Shown here: positions 24,929-33,677 of the stretch, in pieces | Numbering within the stretch: position 1 is the stretch's first letter | Layout: each line of letters opens with the position of its first letter | Assembly: GCA_963795055.1 (NCBI GenBank) | Contig: CAWCGJ010000024.1 | Span: forward strand, 62,001 to 126,000 | Reading direction: 5' to 3' | DNA length: 64,000 bases | From: JASHPR01 sp963795055 | GTDB taxonomy: Bacteria > Actinomycetota > Actinomycetes > Streptosporangiales > Streptosporangiaceae | The notes under the pieces: model-generated | Database searches by the model: none | Told to the model about the DNA's origin: nothing | Seen by the model: only the letters and a program-made list of their open reading frames with translations | Made by a program: the position numbers and the translations under genes

Positions 24929-25924
24929 TCACTGGTGGTACTCGCCGGTCTTGAACCGGGCCAGGTTGGCCGGGTCGCGGTACCAGGCGATGGTCTCGAG
25001 CAGGCCCTCGTCCCTGGTGTACCGGGGCTGCCACCCGGTGCGCTCGCGGAGCTTCGTGGCGTCACACACCAGCCGCATCACCTCGGAGTCCTTGGGACGC
25101 AGCCGTTGCGGATCCTCCACGATGTCGGCCTCGGTGCCCATCAGCCGGACGATGTCCTCGGCGAGCTTGCCGATCGCGATGTCGTCGCCGGGTCCGCAGT
25201 TGAACAGCTCGCCGATCACCGCGGACGCCGGGGCCTCGCCGAGCGTGATGAACGCCTCGGCCGTGTCGAGCACGTAGGAGAAGTCGCGGGTCGGGTCCAG
25301 CGCGCCCAGCATCAGCTGCCGCGAGCCGCTGGCGAGCTGGGTGATGATCTGCGGGATGACGGCCCGGGTGGACTGGCGCGGACCGAAGGTGTTGAACGGC
25401 CGCAGCGTGACCACCGGGAGGCCGAAGCTCAGGTGGTACGACTCGGCCAGCTTGTCCGCGGCTACCTTGGACGCCGCGTACGGCGACTGGGCCTGCAGCG
25501 GGTGCGACTCGCTGATCGGGACCGTGCGCGCGGTGCCGTAGGTCTCGCTGGTCGAGGTGTGCACCAGGCGCGGGGTCCGGCAGGCGCGCGCCGCCTCGAG
25601 CACGTGCATCGTGCCGATCGTGTTGGTGTCGATGAACGACCGCGGCGCGCTGTAGGAGTAGGGCACCGAGCCGATGGCGGCCAGGTGGTAAATGACCGCG
25701 GCGCCCTCCACCAGGTCCCGTACGGTCGCCGGGTCGCGGACGTCACCGAACACCACGTCAACCTGGTCGGTGACGTCACCGGGCAGCGTGTCCAGCCATC
25801 CCCTCGAGCTGAACATGTTGTACAGGACCATGGCCTTGACCCGGTACCCGCGCCGCACCAGCGCCTCCACCAGGTGAGACCCGATGAAGCCCTCGGCCCC
25901 CGTCACCGCGGCGATATCCGTCAT
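24929..25924 (-). CDS. LegB-like NAD-dependent nucleotide-sugar 4,6-dehydratase
   Basis: An extended SDR of 331 residues. It matches the LegB family strongly: GAEGFIGSHLVEALVRRGYRV, VLYNMFSSRGWLDTLPG, STSETYGTARTVPISESHPLQ, the catalytic SPYAASK, and RPFNTFGPRQSTRAVIPQIITQ. LegB enzymes turn a nucleotide-GlcNAc into a 4-keto-6-deoxy sugar. The start at 25924 (MTDIAAVTGAEG) has a clear Shine-Dalgarno sequence (GGAGG, 7-8 nt spacing), better than the ATG at 25960. No aminotransferase follows, so the product may be reduced by the next SDR instead of aminated. Confidence 0.85.
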   Translation of the reverse strand: MTDIAAVTGAEGFIGSHLVEALVRRGYRVKAMVLYNMFSSRGWLDTLPGDVTDQVDVVFGDVRDPATVRDLVEGAAVIYHLAAIGSVPYSYSAPRSFIDTNTIGTMHVLEAARACRTPRLVHTSTSETYGTARTVPISESHPLQAQSPYAASKVAADKLAESYHLSFGLPVVTLRPFNTFGPRQSTRAVIPQIITQLASGSRQLMLGALDPTRDFSYVLDTAEAFITLGEAPASAVIGELFNCGPGDDIAIGKLAEDIVRLMGTEADIVEDPQRLRPKDSEVMRLVCDATKLRERTGWQPRYTRDEGLLETIAWYRDPANLARFKTGEYHQ

Positions 25925-26003
25925 AGGTGATTCCTCCAGATTAATAAGTCTTACCTTCATCCATAACGGTCAGTCTCGGGACGACCGCCCCGCGGCTGCG
26001 GGC

Positions 26004-27461
26004 CTAGTAGTAGGCATGGCGCGCCGTCCGGGAGAGCACGATGGCCGCGAACCCGCCGACCGCCAGCAGCAGGTCGGTGCACGCCACGATCTGGGTGAGC
26101 ACGCCGAAATCGCGGCACGCGATCTGGAAGGCGAGCGCGCAGGCGCCGGCCACCAGGGGGAAGATCCGCGACCCGAACGCCAGCAGCATCAGCGAGAGGA
26201 ACATGGCGGCGGCCAGGATCAGGTAGGCCACGAGCTGGGGCAGGTACTCCAGGCGCGGGTGAACGAGCCCGGTCTGGGTGGCCACCACGACGGTGAGCGC
26301 CATCAGCGCTACGGTCGCGGCCAGGTACATCAGGACGGCCTCGAGCAGGATCACCCGCGCCCGGGACCCGAACGCCCGGATCTGGTTGCTCGTGCGCAGC
26401 AGCCGCTGGACGCGCCGCCGGTACCACAGCAGCATCGCCTCGGCCGCGCCCATGCTCAGCGAGAGCGGCAGCGCGGCCAGCAGCGCCCCGACGTTGATCC
26501 CCCCGTGACCGTTGGGCCCGGCCGCAACCGGGAAGATCAGCAGGCCCGCGGCGACCACGCCGAACCCGACCGCGGGGAGGGTGCCGAGCCACTCGTCGGC
26601 CTGGAAGAGCTCGCCCTCGCGCTTGCCGGCGCTGTGGGTACAGACCACCGCGATCACCAGGGCCACGACCGGGGTGGCGGCCAGCGCCCACCAGGTGAGG
26701 TGCTGCAGGTGCGGCGGCCGGCCCAGGATCAGGAACGCGGCGCTGGCCAGCACGCCGGGCGCGAGCGCGAGCAGCAGCCACACCTCGGCGCCGAGCACCA
26801 TCGCCACGCCGGCGCCGAGCATGTACACGCCCTCGCCCGCGCCGAACGCCAGCGCCGAGGTGGGCGTGTGCACCACCCGCCCGGTGACCAGCATGGCCAG
26901 CGCCACCACGGCCAGGCCGGCCGCCAGGCCGACCCGCAGCACCCGCCGGGTCTGGCCGGTGTCCATCGTGCGGCCCAGCCGGGTGTAGCCGAGGTAGGCG
27001 AGCCCCTGGCCCATCGACCACGCCACGACCAGGGCCACGATCAGCGCGACCTCCACGCCGTGGCCGATGAGCAGCCCGACCGCGGCGGGGAAGCAGATCC
27101 CCGGCAGGGCGTAGAGCAGGCTGTGCAGGGCGGGCCGCCACGGGCCGCCCTGCCACGGGTCCGGGGGCTCGGCCGGCTCGGCTGGCTGGCGCGGCACCCG
27201 GAAGTACATGTCCTGGGCGAGCGCGAACACGTCACGGAAGCCGTAACGCAGCTTCGCCGCCTGGTCGCCCAGGCCCTCCAGCTCCAGCGCGCTGGCGATC
27301 TCCAGCGGATCGACGGCCGACTCGCACACCGGGGCGAACTGCTCGCAGAGCGCCGCGACCGTGCGCGGCGTGTGCCCGTGGCCGTTGGCCGCCGCGATCC
27401 GCCCGACGTCGCCGTTGGGGTACGCCGGCGGCAGCGGGCCGGGCGCGCGTCCGTTGCTCAT
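26004..27461 (-). CDS. Multi-pass membrane protein following the PelF-like gene
   Basis: A protein of 485 residues. The N-terminal ~100 residues are soluble (AALCEQFAPVCESAVDPLEIASALELEG...RYGFRDVFALAQDMYFRVPR). Eleven or twelve hydrophobic helices follow (about 115-485). It overlaps the PelF-like gene (ATGA), the position held by PelG, the Pel polysaccharide membrane transporter. The N-terminus does not resemble PelG, so homology is unproven. A role as polymer transporter, flippase or polymerase partner is inferred from topology and context only. A 79-bp gap separates it from the LegB-like gene. Confidence 0.75.
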   Translation of the reverse strand: MSNGRAPGPLPPAYPNGDVGRIAAANGHGHTPRTVAALCEQFAPVCESAVDPLEIASALELEGLGDQAAKLRYGFRDVFALAQDMYFRVPRQPAEPAEPPDPWQGGPWRPALHSLLYALPGICFPAAVGLLIGHGVEVALIVALVVAWSMGQGLAYLGYTRLGRTMDTGQTRRVLRVGLAAGLAVVALAMLVTGRVVHTPTSALAFGAGEGVYMLGAGVAMVLGAEVWLLLALAPGVLASAAFLILGRPPHLQHLTWWALAATPVVALVIAVVCTHSAGKREGELFQADEWLGTLPAVGFGVVAAGLLIFPVAAGPNGHGGINVGALLAALPLSLSMGAAEAMLLWYRRRVQRLLRTSNQIRAFGSRARVILLEAVLMYLAATVALMALTVVVATQTGLVHPRLEYLPQLVAYLILAAAMFLSLMLLAFGSRIFPLVAGACALAFQIACRDFGVLTQIVACTDLLLAVGGFAAIVLSRTARHAYY

Positions 27462-28990
27462 CCGGCCACCTCGAGCAGGTCGGTCTCCTGGGCGTCCGGC
27501 AGCACGACCGGCGCGAGGTCGTCCGACTCGTCGTCTTCCGCGGTGGGCAGCTTGAGGCCGGTGCCGACGAACGTGTAGATCTCGTCGAACGCGCTGATCG
27601 CCCGGTCGACCGTGAAGTACTCCAGCGCCCGCATCCGGGCGGCGGCCCCCAGCCGCCGCCGCAGGCCCGAGTCCTGCAGCAGCGCGAGGCAGGCCTGGGC
27701 CAGGGCTTCGGGGCTGCGCGGGGGCACGATCATGCCGGTGTCGGCCACCGCCTCGCTGACCCCGCCGACGCCGGTGGCCACGCACGGCCGCCCGCAGGTC
27801 ATGGCCTCGATGAGGGTGTAGGGGAAGCCCTCGGCGATGCTGCAGAGCACCACCACCTGCCCGGCGTCGTAGGCGTCGCGGATCTCGGCCACCCGCCCCT
27901 CGAACGTCGCGACCCCGGCGATGCCCAGCTCGGCCGCTAGCGCCCGGCAGCGTTCCAGGTAGGCCTCCTGGCCCGGTGGCGGCGAGCCGAACATCCGCAG
28001 CCGCGCCTCGGGCATCTGCCGGTGCACGAGCGCGAACGCGAACAGCAGCGTCTCCAGGTCCTTGACCGGGTCGACGCGGCCCGCCCACGAGATCGTCGGG
28101 GTCTCGGGCTCGCCCTGGATGGCCGGGAAATCGGCCGGGTCCACCCCGTTGTAGACCGTGCGGACCCGGGACAGGTCGGCGCCGAGCTGCTCTTCCCAGC
28201 GCTTGTTGTAGACATTGCCCGGCGTGATCATCTCGGCCTCGTGATAGCCGAGGGAGCACAGGCGGCGCAGGAAGCGCAGGTGCAGCGCCCGCACCGGCCA
28301 CCGGAACGGGGTGTTGCGGCTGTGCATGTACTGCTCGCGCATGTAGATGCCGTGCTCGGTGACGATCATGGGGGTGCCGTACCGCCACTTGGCGGCCAGG
28401 GCCGGCAGCGCGCCCAGCCCGTTGGTCACCGCGTGCGCGACATCGGCCCGCACCGGCGGGTGCGACAGCGGGCGCAGCGAGTGCTCCAGCAGCTGCATGG
28501 CCATCACCGCGTCGTGCAGCGTCGGGGCGACCTCGGTCGTGTCGAGCCGCCAGTCCCGCCAGGTCTCGCTGAGCAGGCTCACCGCCGCCTCGCTGGACAG
28601 GCTGGCGCTCAGGTCCTCCTGCTGGGCGAACTCGAAGATCTCGCGCAGCACGTCGGCGAAGCGGTCCTGGGCCTCCCCCGTCGGGGCGAGCAAGATCTCG
28701 ATCAGCTCACCCAGCTGCGGGCAGGCCGGCGGCCGGAAGTTCAGCCTTCCGGCCAGCCCCGGGCGGCGGCGCGGGGCCGGGCCGGGCGGCGGCGGTCCCC
28801 ACAGCGGCACGGCGGCCACCGACGTCACGTTGTCCGGCAGCGACCACCGCACCGGTTCGGTACCCGTCGCGACCAGGGCGACCAGCAGGAAATCGTAGTC
28901 CGGCATGCCGCGGACCAGCTGGTCGCACCACACGCTGACCCCGCCGAACTGGTGCGGGTAGGTGCCTTCTCCGATGAGCGCCACATCCAT
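27458..28990 (-). CDS. PelF-like GT4 glycosyltransferase
   Basis: A protein of 510 residues. The start MDVALIGEGTYPHQFGGVSVW and the later IVTEHGIYMREQY are hallmark segments of PelF, the cytosolic GT4 that polymerises GalNAc-rich Pel polysaccharide. NVYNKRWEEQLGA..RVRTVYNGVDP and SWAGRVDPVKDLETLL match its nucleotide-sugar domain, with the E-x7-E motif in CSIAEGFPYTLIEAM. It starts 19 bp after the upstream GT4 stop and overlaps the downstream membrane-protein gene. No other Pel outer-membrane components are expected in a Gram-positive. Confidence 0.87.
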   Translation of the reverse strand: MDVALIGEGTYPHQFGGVSVWCDQLVRGMPDYDFLLVALVATGTEPVRWSLPDNVTSVAAVPLWGPPPPGPAPRRRPGLAGRLNFRPPACPQLGELIEILLAPTGEAQDRFADVLREIFEFAQQEDLSASLSSEAAVSLLSETWRDWRLDTTEVAPTLHDAVMAMQLLEHSLRPLSHPPVRADVAHAVTNGLGALPALAAKWRYGTPMIVTEHGIYMREQYMHSRNTPFRWPVRALHLRFLRRLCSLGYHEAEMITPGNVYNKRWEEQLGADLSRVRTVYNGVDPADFPAIQGEPETPTISWAGRVDPVKDLETLLFAFALVHRQMPEARLRMFGSPPPGQEAYLERCRALAAELGIAGVATFEGRVAEIRDAYDAGQVVVLCSIAEGFPYTLIEAMTCGRPCVATGVGGVSEAVADTGMIVPPRSPEALAQACLALLQDSGLRRRLGAAARMRALEYFTVDRAISAFDEIYTFVGTGLKLPTAEDDESDDLAPVVLPDAQETDLLEVAG

Positions 28991-29009
28991 GTAAGTTCAC
29001 GTCACCCCG

Positions 29010-30224
29010 TCAGCTCGCGCCCTTTCCGGCCGGTCCGGCCGCCGTGACCTCGCCCCGCCCGGCGGCGTCCGCCGCGGCGGCCTGCCGCGGCGCGGCGGGC
29101 GGGTTCCGGCGCGCCGCCTTCCGCCGCACCCGGCGCGGGCGGGCGGCCAGGACCCGCTCGTACAGGTCGTCGATCCGGCTGACCACCGACTCGATGCCGT
29201 AGCGGTCGAATACCGTGTGGTCCGCCACGCGCGGCCGCGGGCCGGCCTCGACTTCCTTGCGGATCTCGTCACCCAGCGCCTGCGGGGTCCCCGCCACCAG
29301 CCGGGCCCGCTCGGTCTGGATGCCGTCCAGGGCCGGGCAGGTGGTGTAGAGCACGGGCAGCCCGCTGGCCAGGGCCTCGAGCACCGACAGCCCGAACGTC
29401 TCCTGCAGCGAGGCGGCGACGTAGAGGTCGAAGGAGGCGAGCATCGCCGTGGTGTCCTTCTGGTAGCCGCCGAAGATCACGTGCTCGGTCACGCCCAGCC
29501 GCTCCGCCGCCGCCTCCAGCCTGGCCTGATCCTCGCCGCGGCCGATCACCAGGATCTTGCACCGCTCGCCGAGCACCGGCTTGGCCGCCTCCATCGTGAG
29601 GTCCACCCGCTTGTTCGGGTCGAGGCGCCCGAGCGCGCCGATCAGGTAGGTGTCCGGGGAGATCCCGAACTGCTCGCGGACCCGTTCCCGCGCCTGCGCG
29701 TCGAACCCGAGCCCGTCGGTGTCCACCCCGTTGGGGATCACGGTGATCTTGCCAGGGCGCACGCCCCACTTCACGAGCCGGTCCTTGACGATGTCGGACA
29801 CCGCGATGGTGGCGTCGGAGAACCGCTCGGAGGTCAGGTACAGGGCGCGCACCCCCGAGGTCATCTTGCGCCGCTCGATGTGCGTCTCGCCGATCGAGTG
29901 CTCCGTGGTCAATACCACCGGCGTCCCGGCCAGCCGGGCCGCGGGGCGGGCGTAGATCTGTGACCGGTACAGGTGCGTGTGCACCACGTCGTACCGTCCC
30001 TCGGAGATGATCTTGCGCAGCCGCAGCAACGCGCCGAGCTCGGTGTTGCGCTGCATCCCCAGGTCGCGCACGGAGGTCCCCTGCGCCCTGATCTGCTCCG
30101 CGACCGGTCCGGGGTTGTAGAGCGTAACCACGTCCGCCTCGTGCCGGGTGTGCTGCAGTATCATCGCCAGCTGCAGCTCGGCCCCTCCGGCGTCGAGACC
30201 GGTGATCACGTGAAGCACTTTCAT
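29010..30224 (-). CDS. GT4-family glycosyltransferase with basic C-terminal tail
   Basis: A protein of 404 residues. It has VLHVITGLDAGGAELQLAMIL at the start, VVHTHLYRSQIYARPAARL in the acceptor domain, and IGALGRLDPNKRVDLTMEA with AASLQETFGLSVLEALASG (E-x7-E) in the donor domain. A Lys/Arg/Ala-rich tail of about 50 residues (RPRRVRRKAARRNPP...) follows and could bind the membrane. The ATG at 30224 overlaps the deacetylase stop. It probably extends the lipid-linked or nascent glycan on the cytoplasmic face. Confidence 0.9.
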   Translation of the reverse strand: MKVLHVITGLDAGGAELQLAMILQHTRHEADVVTLYNPGPVAEQIRAQGTSVRDLGMQRNTELGALLRLRKIISEGRYDVVHTHLYRSQIYARPAARLAGTPVVLTTEHSIGETHIERRKMTSGVRALYLTSERFSDATIAVSDIVKDRLVKWGVRPGKITVIPNGVDTDGLGFDAQARERVREQFGISPDTYLIGALGRLDPNKRVDLTMEAAKPVLGERCKILVIGRGEDQARLEAAAERLGVTEHVIFGGYQKDTTAMLASFDLYVAASLQETFGLSVLEALASGLPVLYTTCPALDGIQTERARLVAGTPQALGDEIRKEVEAGPRPRVADHTVFDRYGIESVVSRIDDLYERVLAARPRRVRRKAARRNPPAAPRQAAAADAAGRGEVTAAGPAGKGAS

Positions 30225-31003
30225 GAACTTCTCCCTCTGAGCGCGATACGGCCCCGGTAGAGCAGTCGCTTGGCGGCCATCCGCGCGGCGTCGTCCTGCT
30301 GACCGATGTACATCCTGGGCAGCGCCATGAGCCCGGTCTCGGCCATGGAGGCCTCCACGGCGCATGCGTAGTCGTAGCCCGCCTCGCGGACGGCCTCCCG
30401 GGCCGCCGCGTCCATCGAGCCGTAGGGGTAGGCAAATCCGCGGATCTCGGTGCCGAGCAGCTCGGCCAGGCTGGCCCGGCTCTGGGCGACCTCCGCCTGC
30501 AGGTGCTCCGGGCCGACGCCCGCCAGGCGCAGGTGCGTGGCCGCGTGGGAGCCGATCTCGATGCCCGCGGCGGCCAGCTCGCGCACTCCGCTGGCCGGCA
30601 GCAGCGGCCAGGACGGGCCCTCGTCCCACTCGTTGGTGCCGCCGAGCCGCCCGGAGATGATGTAGGCCGTCGCGCCGAAGCCGTGGCGAGCCAGCTCGGG
30701 CACGGCCGCCTCGAGCACGCTGACGTAGCCGTCGTCGAAGGTGATGCCGACAAGCCCGCGCGGCCGGCCGGCCCGCATCGCGTCCACGAGCTCCCCGACC
30801 CCCACGCCCCGCAGCCCGTGCCGCTTGAGCCAGGTCATCTGCTCGGCGAACCGGCGCGGCGTCACGCAGAGCAGGTTCGGGTCCTCGGGCACCTCGGCCA
30901 CGCCGTGGTACATCAGGATCATCGGCAGGTCGCGCAGGCGGAACTGGCCGTCGCGGCGCCAGGCGCCGGCGCGGGCCGCCGGCGGGGCCCCGGCCCCCCT
31001 CAT
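30221..31003 (-). CDS. NodB-type polysaccharide deacetylase (CE4-like)
   Basis: A protein of 260 residues with the CE4 motifs: TFDDGY (88-93, catalytic Asp and metal Asp), SHAATH (152-157, two metal His) and FAYPYGSMD. The region PMILMYHGVAE opens the domain. There is no obvious signal peptide: the N-terminus is Ala/Arg-rich and not hydrophobic. The substrate is probably an N-acetylated hexosamine of the locus's polysaccharide or its lipid-linked intermediate. It is coupled on both sides by ATGA overlaps. Partial deacetylation of GalNAc or GlcNAc would make a cationic, surface-adhering polymer, as in Pel and galactosaminogalactan. Confidence 0.9.
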   Translation of the reverse strand: MRGAGAPPAARAGAWRRDGQFRLRDLPMILMYHGVAEVPEDPNLLCVTPRRFAEQMTWLKRHGLRGVGVGELVDAMRAGRPRGLVGITFDDGYVSVLEAAVPELARHGFGATAYIISGRLGGTNEWDEGPSWPLLPASGVRELAAAGIEIGSHAATHLRLAGVGPEHLQAEVAQSRASLAELLGTEIRGFAYPYGSMDAAAREAVREAGYDYACAVEASMAETGLMALPRMYIGQQDDAARMAAKRLLYRGRIALRGRSS

Positions 31004-32436
31004 GGCCCGTCTCCCGGCCGCCCGGGGCGGCGGAAGATCGAGGCGGCGAGCGTCCGCGCCAGGATCACCACGTCCAGCCACGGCGACCAGTACTCGATGT
31101 ACTGGTTGTCGAAGCGGGCCCGCTCGGACATCGAGGTGTCCCCGTGCAGGCCGTGGACCTGAGCCCAGCCGGTTATCCCGGCCGGCATCCGGGTCCGGTC
31201 GCTGTAGCGCAGGATCTCGCGGCCGAACCGCTCGGCGAAGTACGGCCGCTCGGGCCGCGGCCCCACCAGCGACATGTCACCGCGCAGCACGTTCACCAGC
31301 TGAGGCAGCTCGTCCAGGTGAGTGACCCGCAGCCACCGGCCCAGCCCGGTGCACTGTTGCGTGGGCACGGTCCAGGAGGTGTCCGGGTCGCCAGGGTCGG
31401 TGAGCGTGCGCAGCTTGACGATCTCGGCGCTCCGGCCCTGGCCGGTGACCCTGACCTGGCGGAACAGCGGCAGCCGGCCGGACTGCAGCCGGATCGCGGC
31501 GGCCAGGACGAGCAGCACCGGCGCGGCCGCGAGGAGCAGGGTGGCGCCGGCCGCCACGTCAAAGCCGCGCTTCAGCCACAGGCCCGCGGGCGAGTGGCCG
31601 AGGCGCCGCAGCGGGATCAGCGGGATGCCCCAGATCTCGTCCAGGCACGACCAGGGCACGGCCGCGCCGAGCTCGTACAGCCGCGGCACCACGCAGACGT
31701 CGGCGTGCAGCGGCTGGCTGGCGCGCAGCACGGTGACCAGGTCCTCGTCCTTGCAGGCGGCGTAGCAGACGATGACCCGGCGGATGCCGTGCCTGCCCAC
31801 TACCTCCGCGAGGTCGGCCGGGGTGCCGAGCGACGGCAGCGCCAGGTCACGGCGGGGCGGGCCGAAGTCGAGGTAGCCCTGCGGGCGGAGGCCGAGCTCG
31901 GGGTGGGCGCGCATCAGCTCGCCGATGTGCGCGCCGAACGTCCCCGCCCCGATCACCAGCGCCGGCTCGGTGAGCAGGCCGTGGCGGTGCGCGGTGCGCA
32001 GCGCCGCGGACACCGCCACCCGGAAGGTGAACACCAGCCCGGCCGACCACAGGGCCAGCCGGGCCGCGGACGCGGCCGGCATCCACGGCAGCAGGATCAG
32101 CAGCGGCAGCGCCACCGCGGCCAGGACCCGCCCGGCCTGGTCGGCCACGCGCAGGCAGATCCGCAGCCGCTGCAGCCCGGTCGCGGCGAGCACGGTGAGC
32201 ACGGCCAGCGCGTACAGGGCCGTCGTGAGGCCGACGCGCCCGGTCACGCCGATCGCGACGGCGAGCCCGAGCGCGTCGGCGAGCGGCATGGCCATCGCAG
32301 GCGCGGCCCGGGCGGCCCGCCGGGCCACCCGGGCGCGCCAGCGCGGCGCGCCGAGCCGCCCGCCGGCGGATAGCGCGGCGGGGACCGCCCGGAAGCCGTC
32401 GGTGTCCGCGCCGTGCTGCCCGTGATCAGGAGTCAT
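31000..32436 (-). CDS. Polyprenyl-phosphate glycosylphosphotransferase (initiating sugar transferase)
   Basis: A protein of 478 residues. A hydrophobic N-terminal region with several helices (about 45-150) is followed by a Rossmann-like domain (ALVIGAGTFGAHIGE) and the bacterial sugar transferase domain from about 290: LKRGFDVAAGATLLL, LFRQVRVTGQGRSAEIVKLRT, DELPQLVNVLRGDMSLVGPRPERP. Such enzymes transfer a sugar-1-phosphate from a UDP-sugar to undecaprenyl phosphate, starting polysaccharide units. The start shares one base with the upstream stop (TAATG). It argues for a lipid-linked assembly step in this locus. Confidence 0.92.
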   Translation of the reverse strand: MTPDHGQHGADTDGFRAVPAALSAGGRLGAPRWRARVARRAARAAPAMAMPLADALGLAVAIGVTGRVGLTTALYALAVLTVLAATGLQRLRICLRVADQAGRVLAAVALPLLILLPWMPAASAARLALWSAGLVFTFRVAVSAALRTAHRHGLLTEPALVIGAGTFGAHIGELMRAHPELGLRPQGYLDFGPPRRDLALPSLGTPADLAEVVGRHGIRRVIVCYAACKDEDLVTVLRASQPLHADVCVVPRLYELGAAVPWSCLDEIWGIPLIPLRRLGHSPAGLWLKRGFDVAAGATLLLAAAPVLLVLAAAIRLQSGRLPLFRQVRVTGQGRSAEIVKLRTLTDPGDPDTSWTVPTQQCTGLGRWLRVTHLDELPQLVNVLRGDMSLVGPRPERPYFAERFGREILRYSDRTRMPAGITGWAQVHGLHGDTSMSERARFDNQYIEYWSPWLDVVILARTLAASIFRRPGRPGDGP

Positions 32437-33677
32437 TACCGACCTGCTGCCACGGCCGCCCGGGAGCGGCCGGCCGCGGAAGCGCCGATCAGCGGCCGGG
32501 CCACCGTGGTGGCGGCGTGCTCGGAACCGAACACGAAGCGCATGACCGGTCCCATGGTCGGGGCCACGGCAGGGCCGATGACGTACAGGCCGGGGACGGA
32601 GGACTGGTAGTCGCTCCCGACCACGGAGCTGCCGGTGCCCGGCACGGTCTGCAGGCCGGACCGTATCTGGCTGCCGAGGAAGGACAGCCGGGTCAGGTCG
32701 GTGCGGTAGCCCGTGCCCGCGATCACGTGGTCGGCGGCCAGCTCGCGGGAGGACCCGTCGGTTCCGGCGAGCCCCAGGACCACGCTGCTGCCGTCCACCT
32801 TGGCGGACTTGACCGACAGGCCGGTCAGGGCCGGGAACTGCCCCTCGACCCGGCTGCGCAGCCAGCTGGCCCCGGCCGGCCCGAGCGCGGTCCGCGCCCG
32901 GGACACGCGGGTGGACCGCGGCAGGTGCCGGAACCAGTCCGGGTGGTTGGAGTAGAACCAGGTAGCCCAGCCCGAGCCGAGCCCGGACTCGGGCTCCCTG
33001 AGCCGCTGCAGCAGCGGGCGGTCGGGGTTCAGCGGCACGCCGTTCCAGCGGATGTTGTCCTTCCTGGCCACCAGCGTCACCTTGGCCCCCTTCTCGTGCA
33101 GCAAGGCCGCCGACTCGAGCGCGGACTGGCCGGCGCCGACCACGACGACCTCGCGGTCGCGGAAGACCGACAGGTCGGTGTGGGCCGAGGCGTGCGTGCA
33201 CACCGTGGCGGGCAGCGCGGACAGCGGCTCGGGGACGTACGCGAAGTGCTCGACGCCGACGGCGATGACCACCTTGCGGGCGCGCACCTGCTCGGAGTTG
33301 GCCAGGCTGAGCTCGAACCCGCCGTCGCGCCGGGCCACGTCGGTGACCAGCACCTCCTCGACGTCGGGGACGAGCTCGGTCCGGAACCACTGGCCGTAGG
33401 CGACGAAGGTGTCCAGCGGTACCGGGAGGCCGTAGCTGGCGTAGGGGCGCCCGGTCGCCTGGCAGAAGGCCTCCAGCGTGTGCGTGCCGTCGGGGGCCGA
33501 CAGGTTCGACGCGAACCCTTGAGATTTGAGGAACATGCCCTCGGGCATGAAGGCGCGCCAGAGCTGCATGGGCAGGCCGAACTGCCGGACGCTCATGCCC
33601 GCCTTGCGCAGGTGCGCGCCGACCGACAGCCCGTAGGGACCGGCCCCGATAATCGCCACCTCGACGGCATCGCTCAT
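32436..33677 (-). CDS. FAD/NAD(P)-binding oxidoreductase, monooxygenase-like
   Basis: A flavoprotein of 413 residues with two dinucleotide-binding motifs: AIIGAGPYGLSVGAHL at the N-terminus (FAD) and VVVGAGQSALESAALLHEKG near residue 175 (NADPH). IAGTGYRTDL and GLYVIGPAV are typical of the lysine/ornithine N-hydroxylase and Baeyer-Villiger monooxygenase clan. It overlaps the ATP-grasp gene (ATGA) and the sugar transferase gene (1 bp). It may oxidise an amine or another substituent of the polymer; the substrate is unknown. Confidence 0.83.
   Translation of the reverse strand: MSDAVEVAIIGAGPYGLSVGAHLRKAGMSVRQFGLPMQLWRAFMPEGMFLKSQGFASNLSAPDGTHTLEAFCQATGRPYASYGLPVPLDTFVAYGQWFRTELVPDVEEVLVTDVARRDGGFELSLANSEQVRARKVVIAVGVEHFAYVPEPLSALPATVCTHASAHTDLSVFRDREVVVVGAGQSALESAALLHEKGAKVTLVARKDNIRWNGVPLNPDRPLLQRLREPESGLGSGWATWFYSNHPDWFRHLPRSTRVSRARTALGPAGASWLRSRVEGQFPALTGLSVKSAKVDGSSVVLGLAGTDGSSRELAADHVIAGTGYRTDLTRLSFLGSQIRSGLQTVPGTGSSVVGSDYQSSVPGLYVIGPAVAPTMGPVMRFVFGSEHAATTVARPLIGASAAGRSRAAVAAGR

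Noticed and set aside
26004..28388. A 794-codon frame joining the membrane protein to upstream sequence
   Set aside because: Its first 310 codons are an off-frame reading of the PelF-like gene; the true start is ATG 27461, overlapping the PelF-like stop.
30364..31325. Plus-strand frames opposite the deacetylase and sugar transferase
   Set aside because: Arg-rich antisense frames over genes with complete catalytic motifs.
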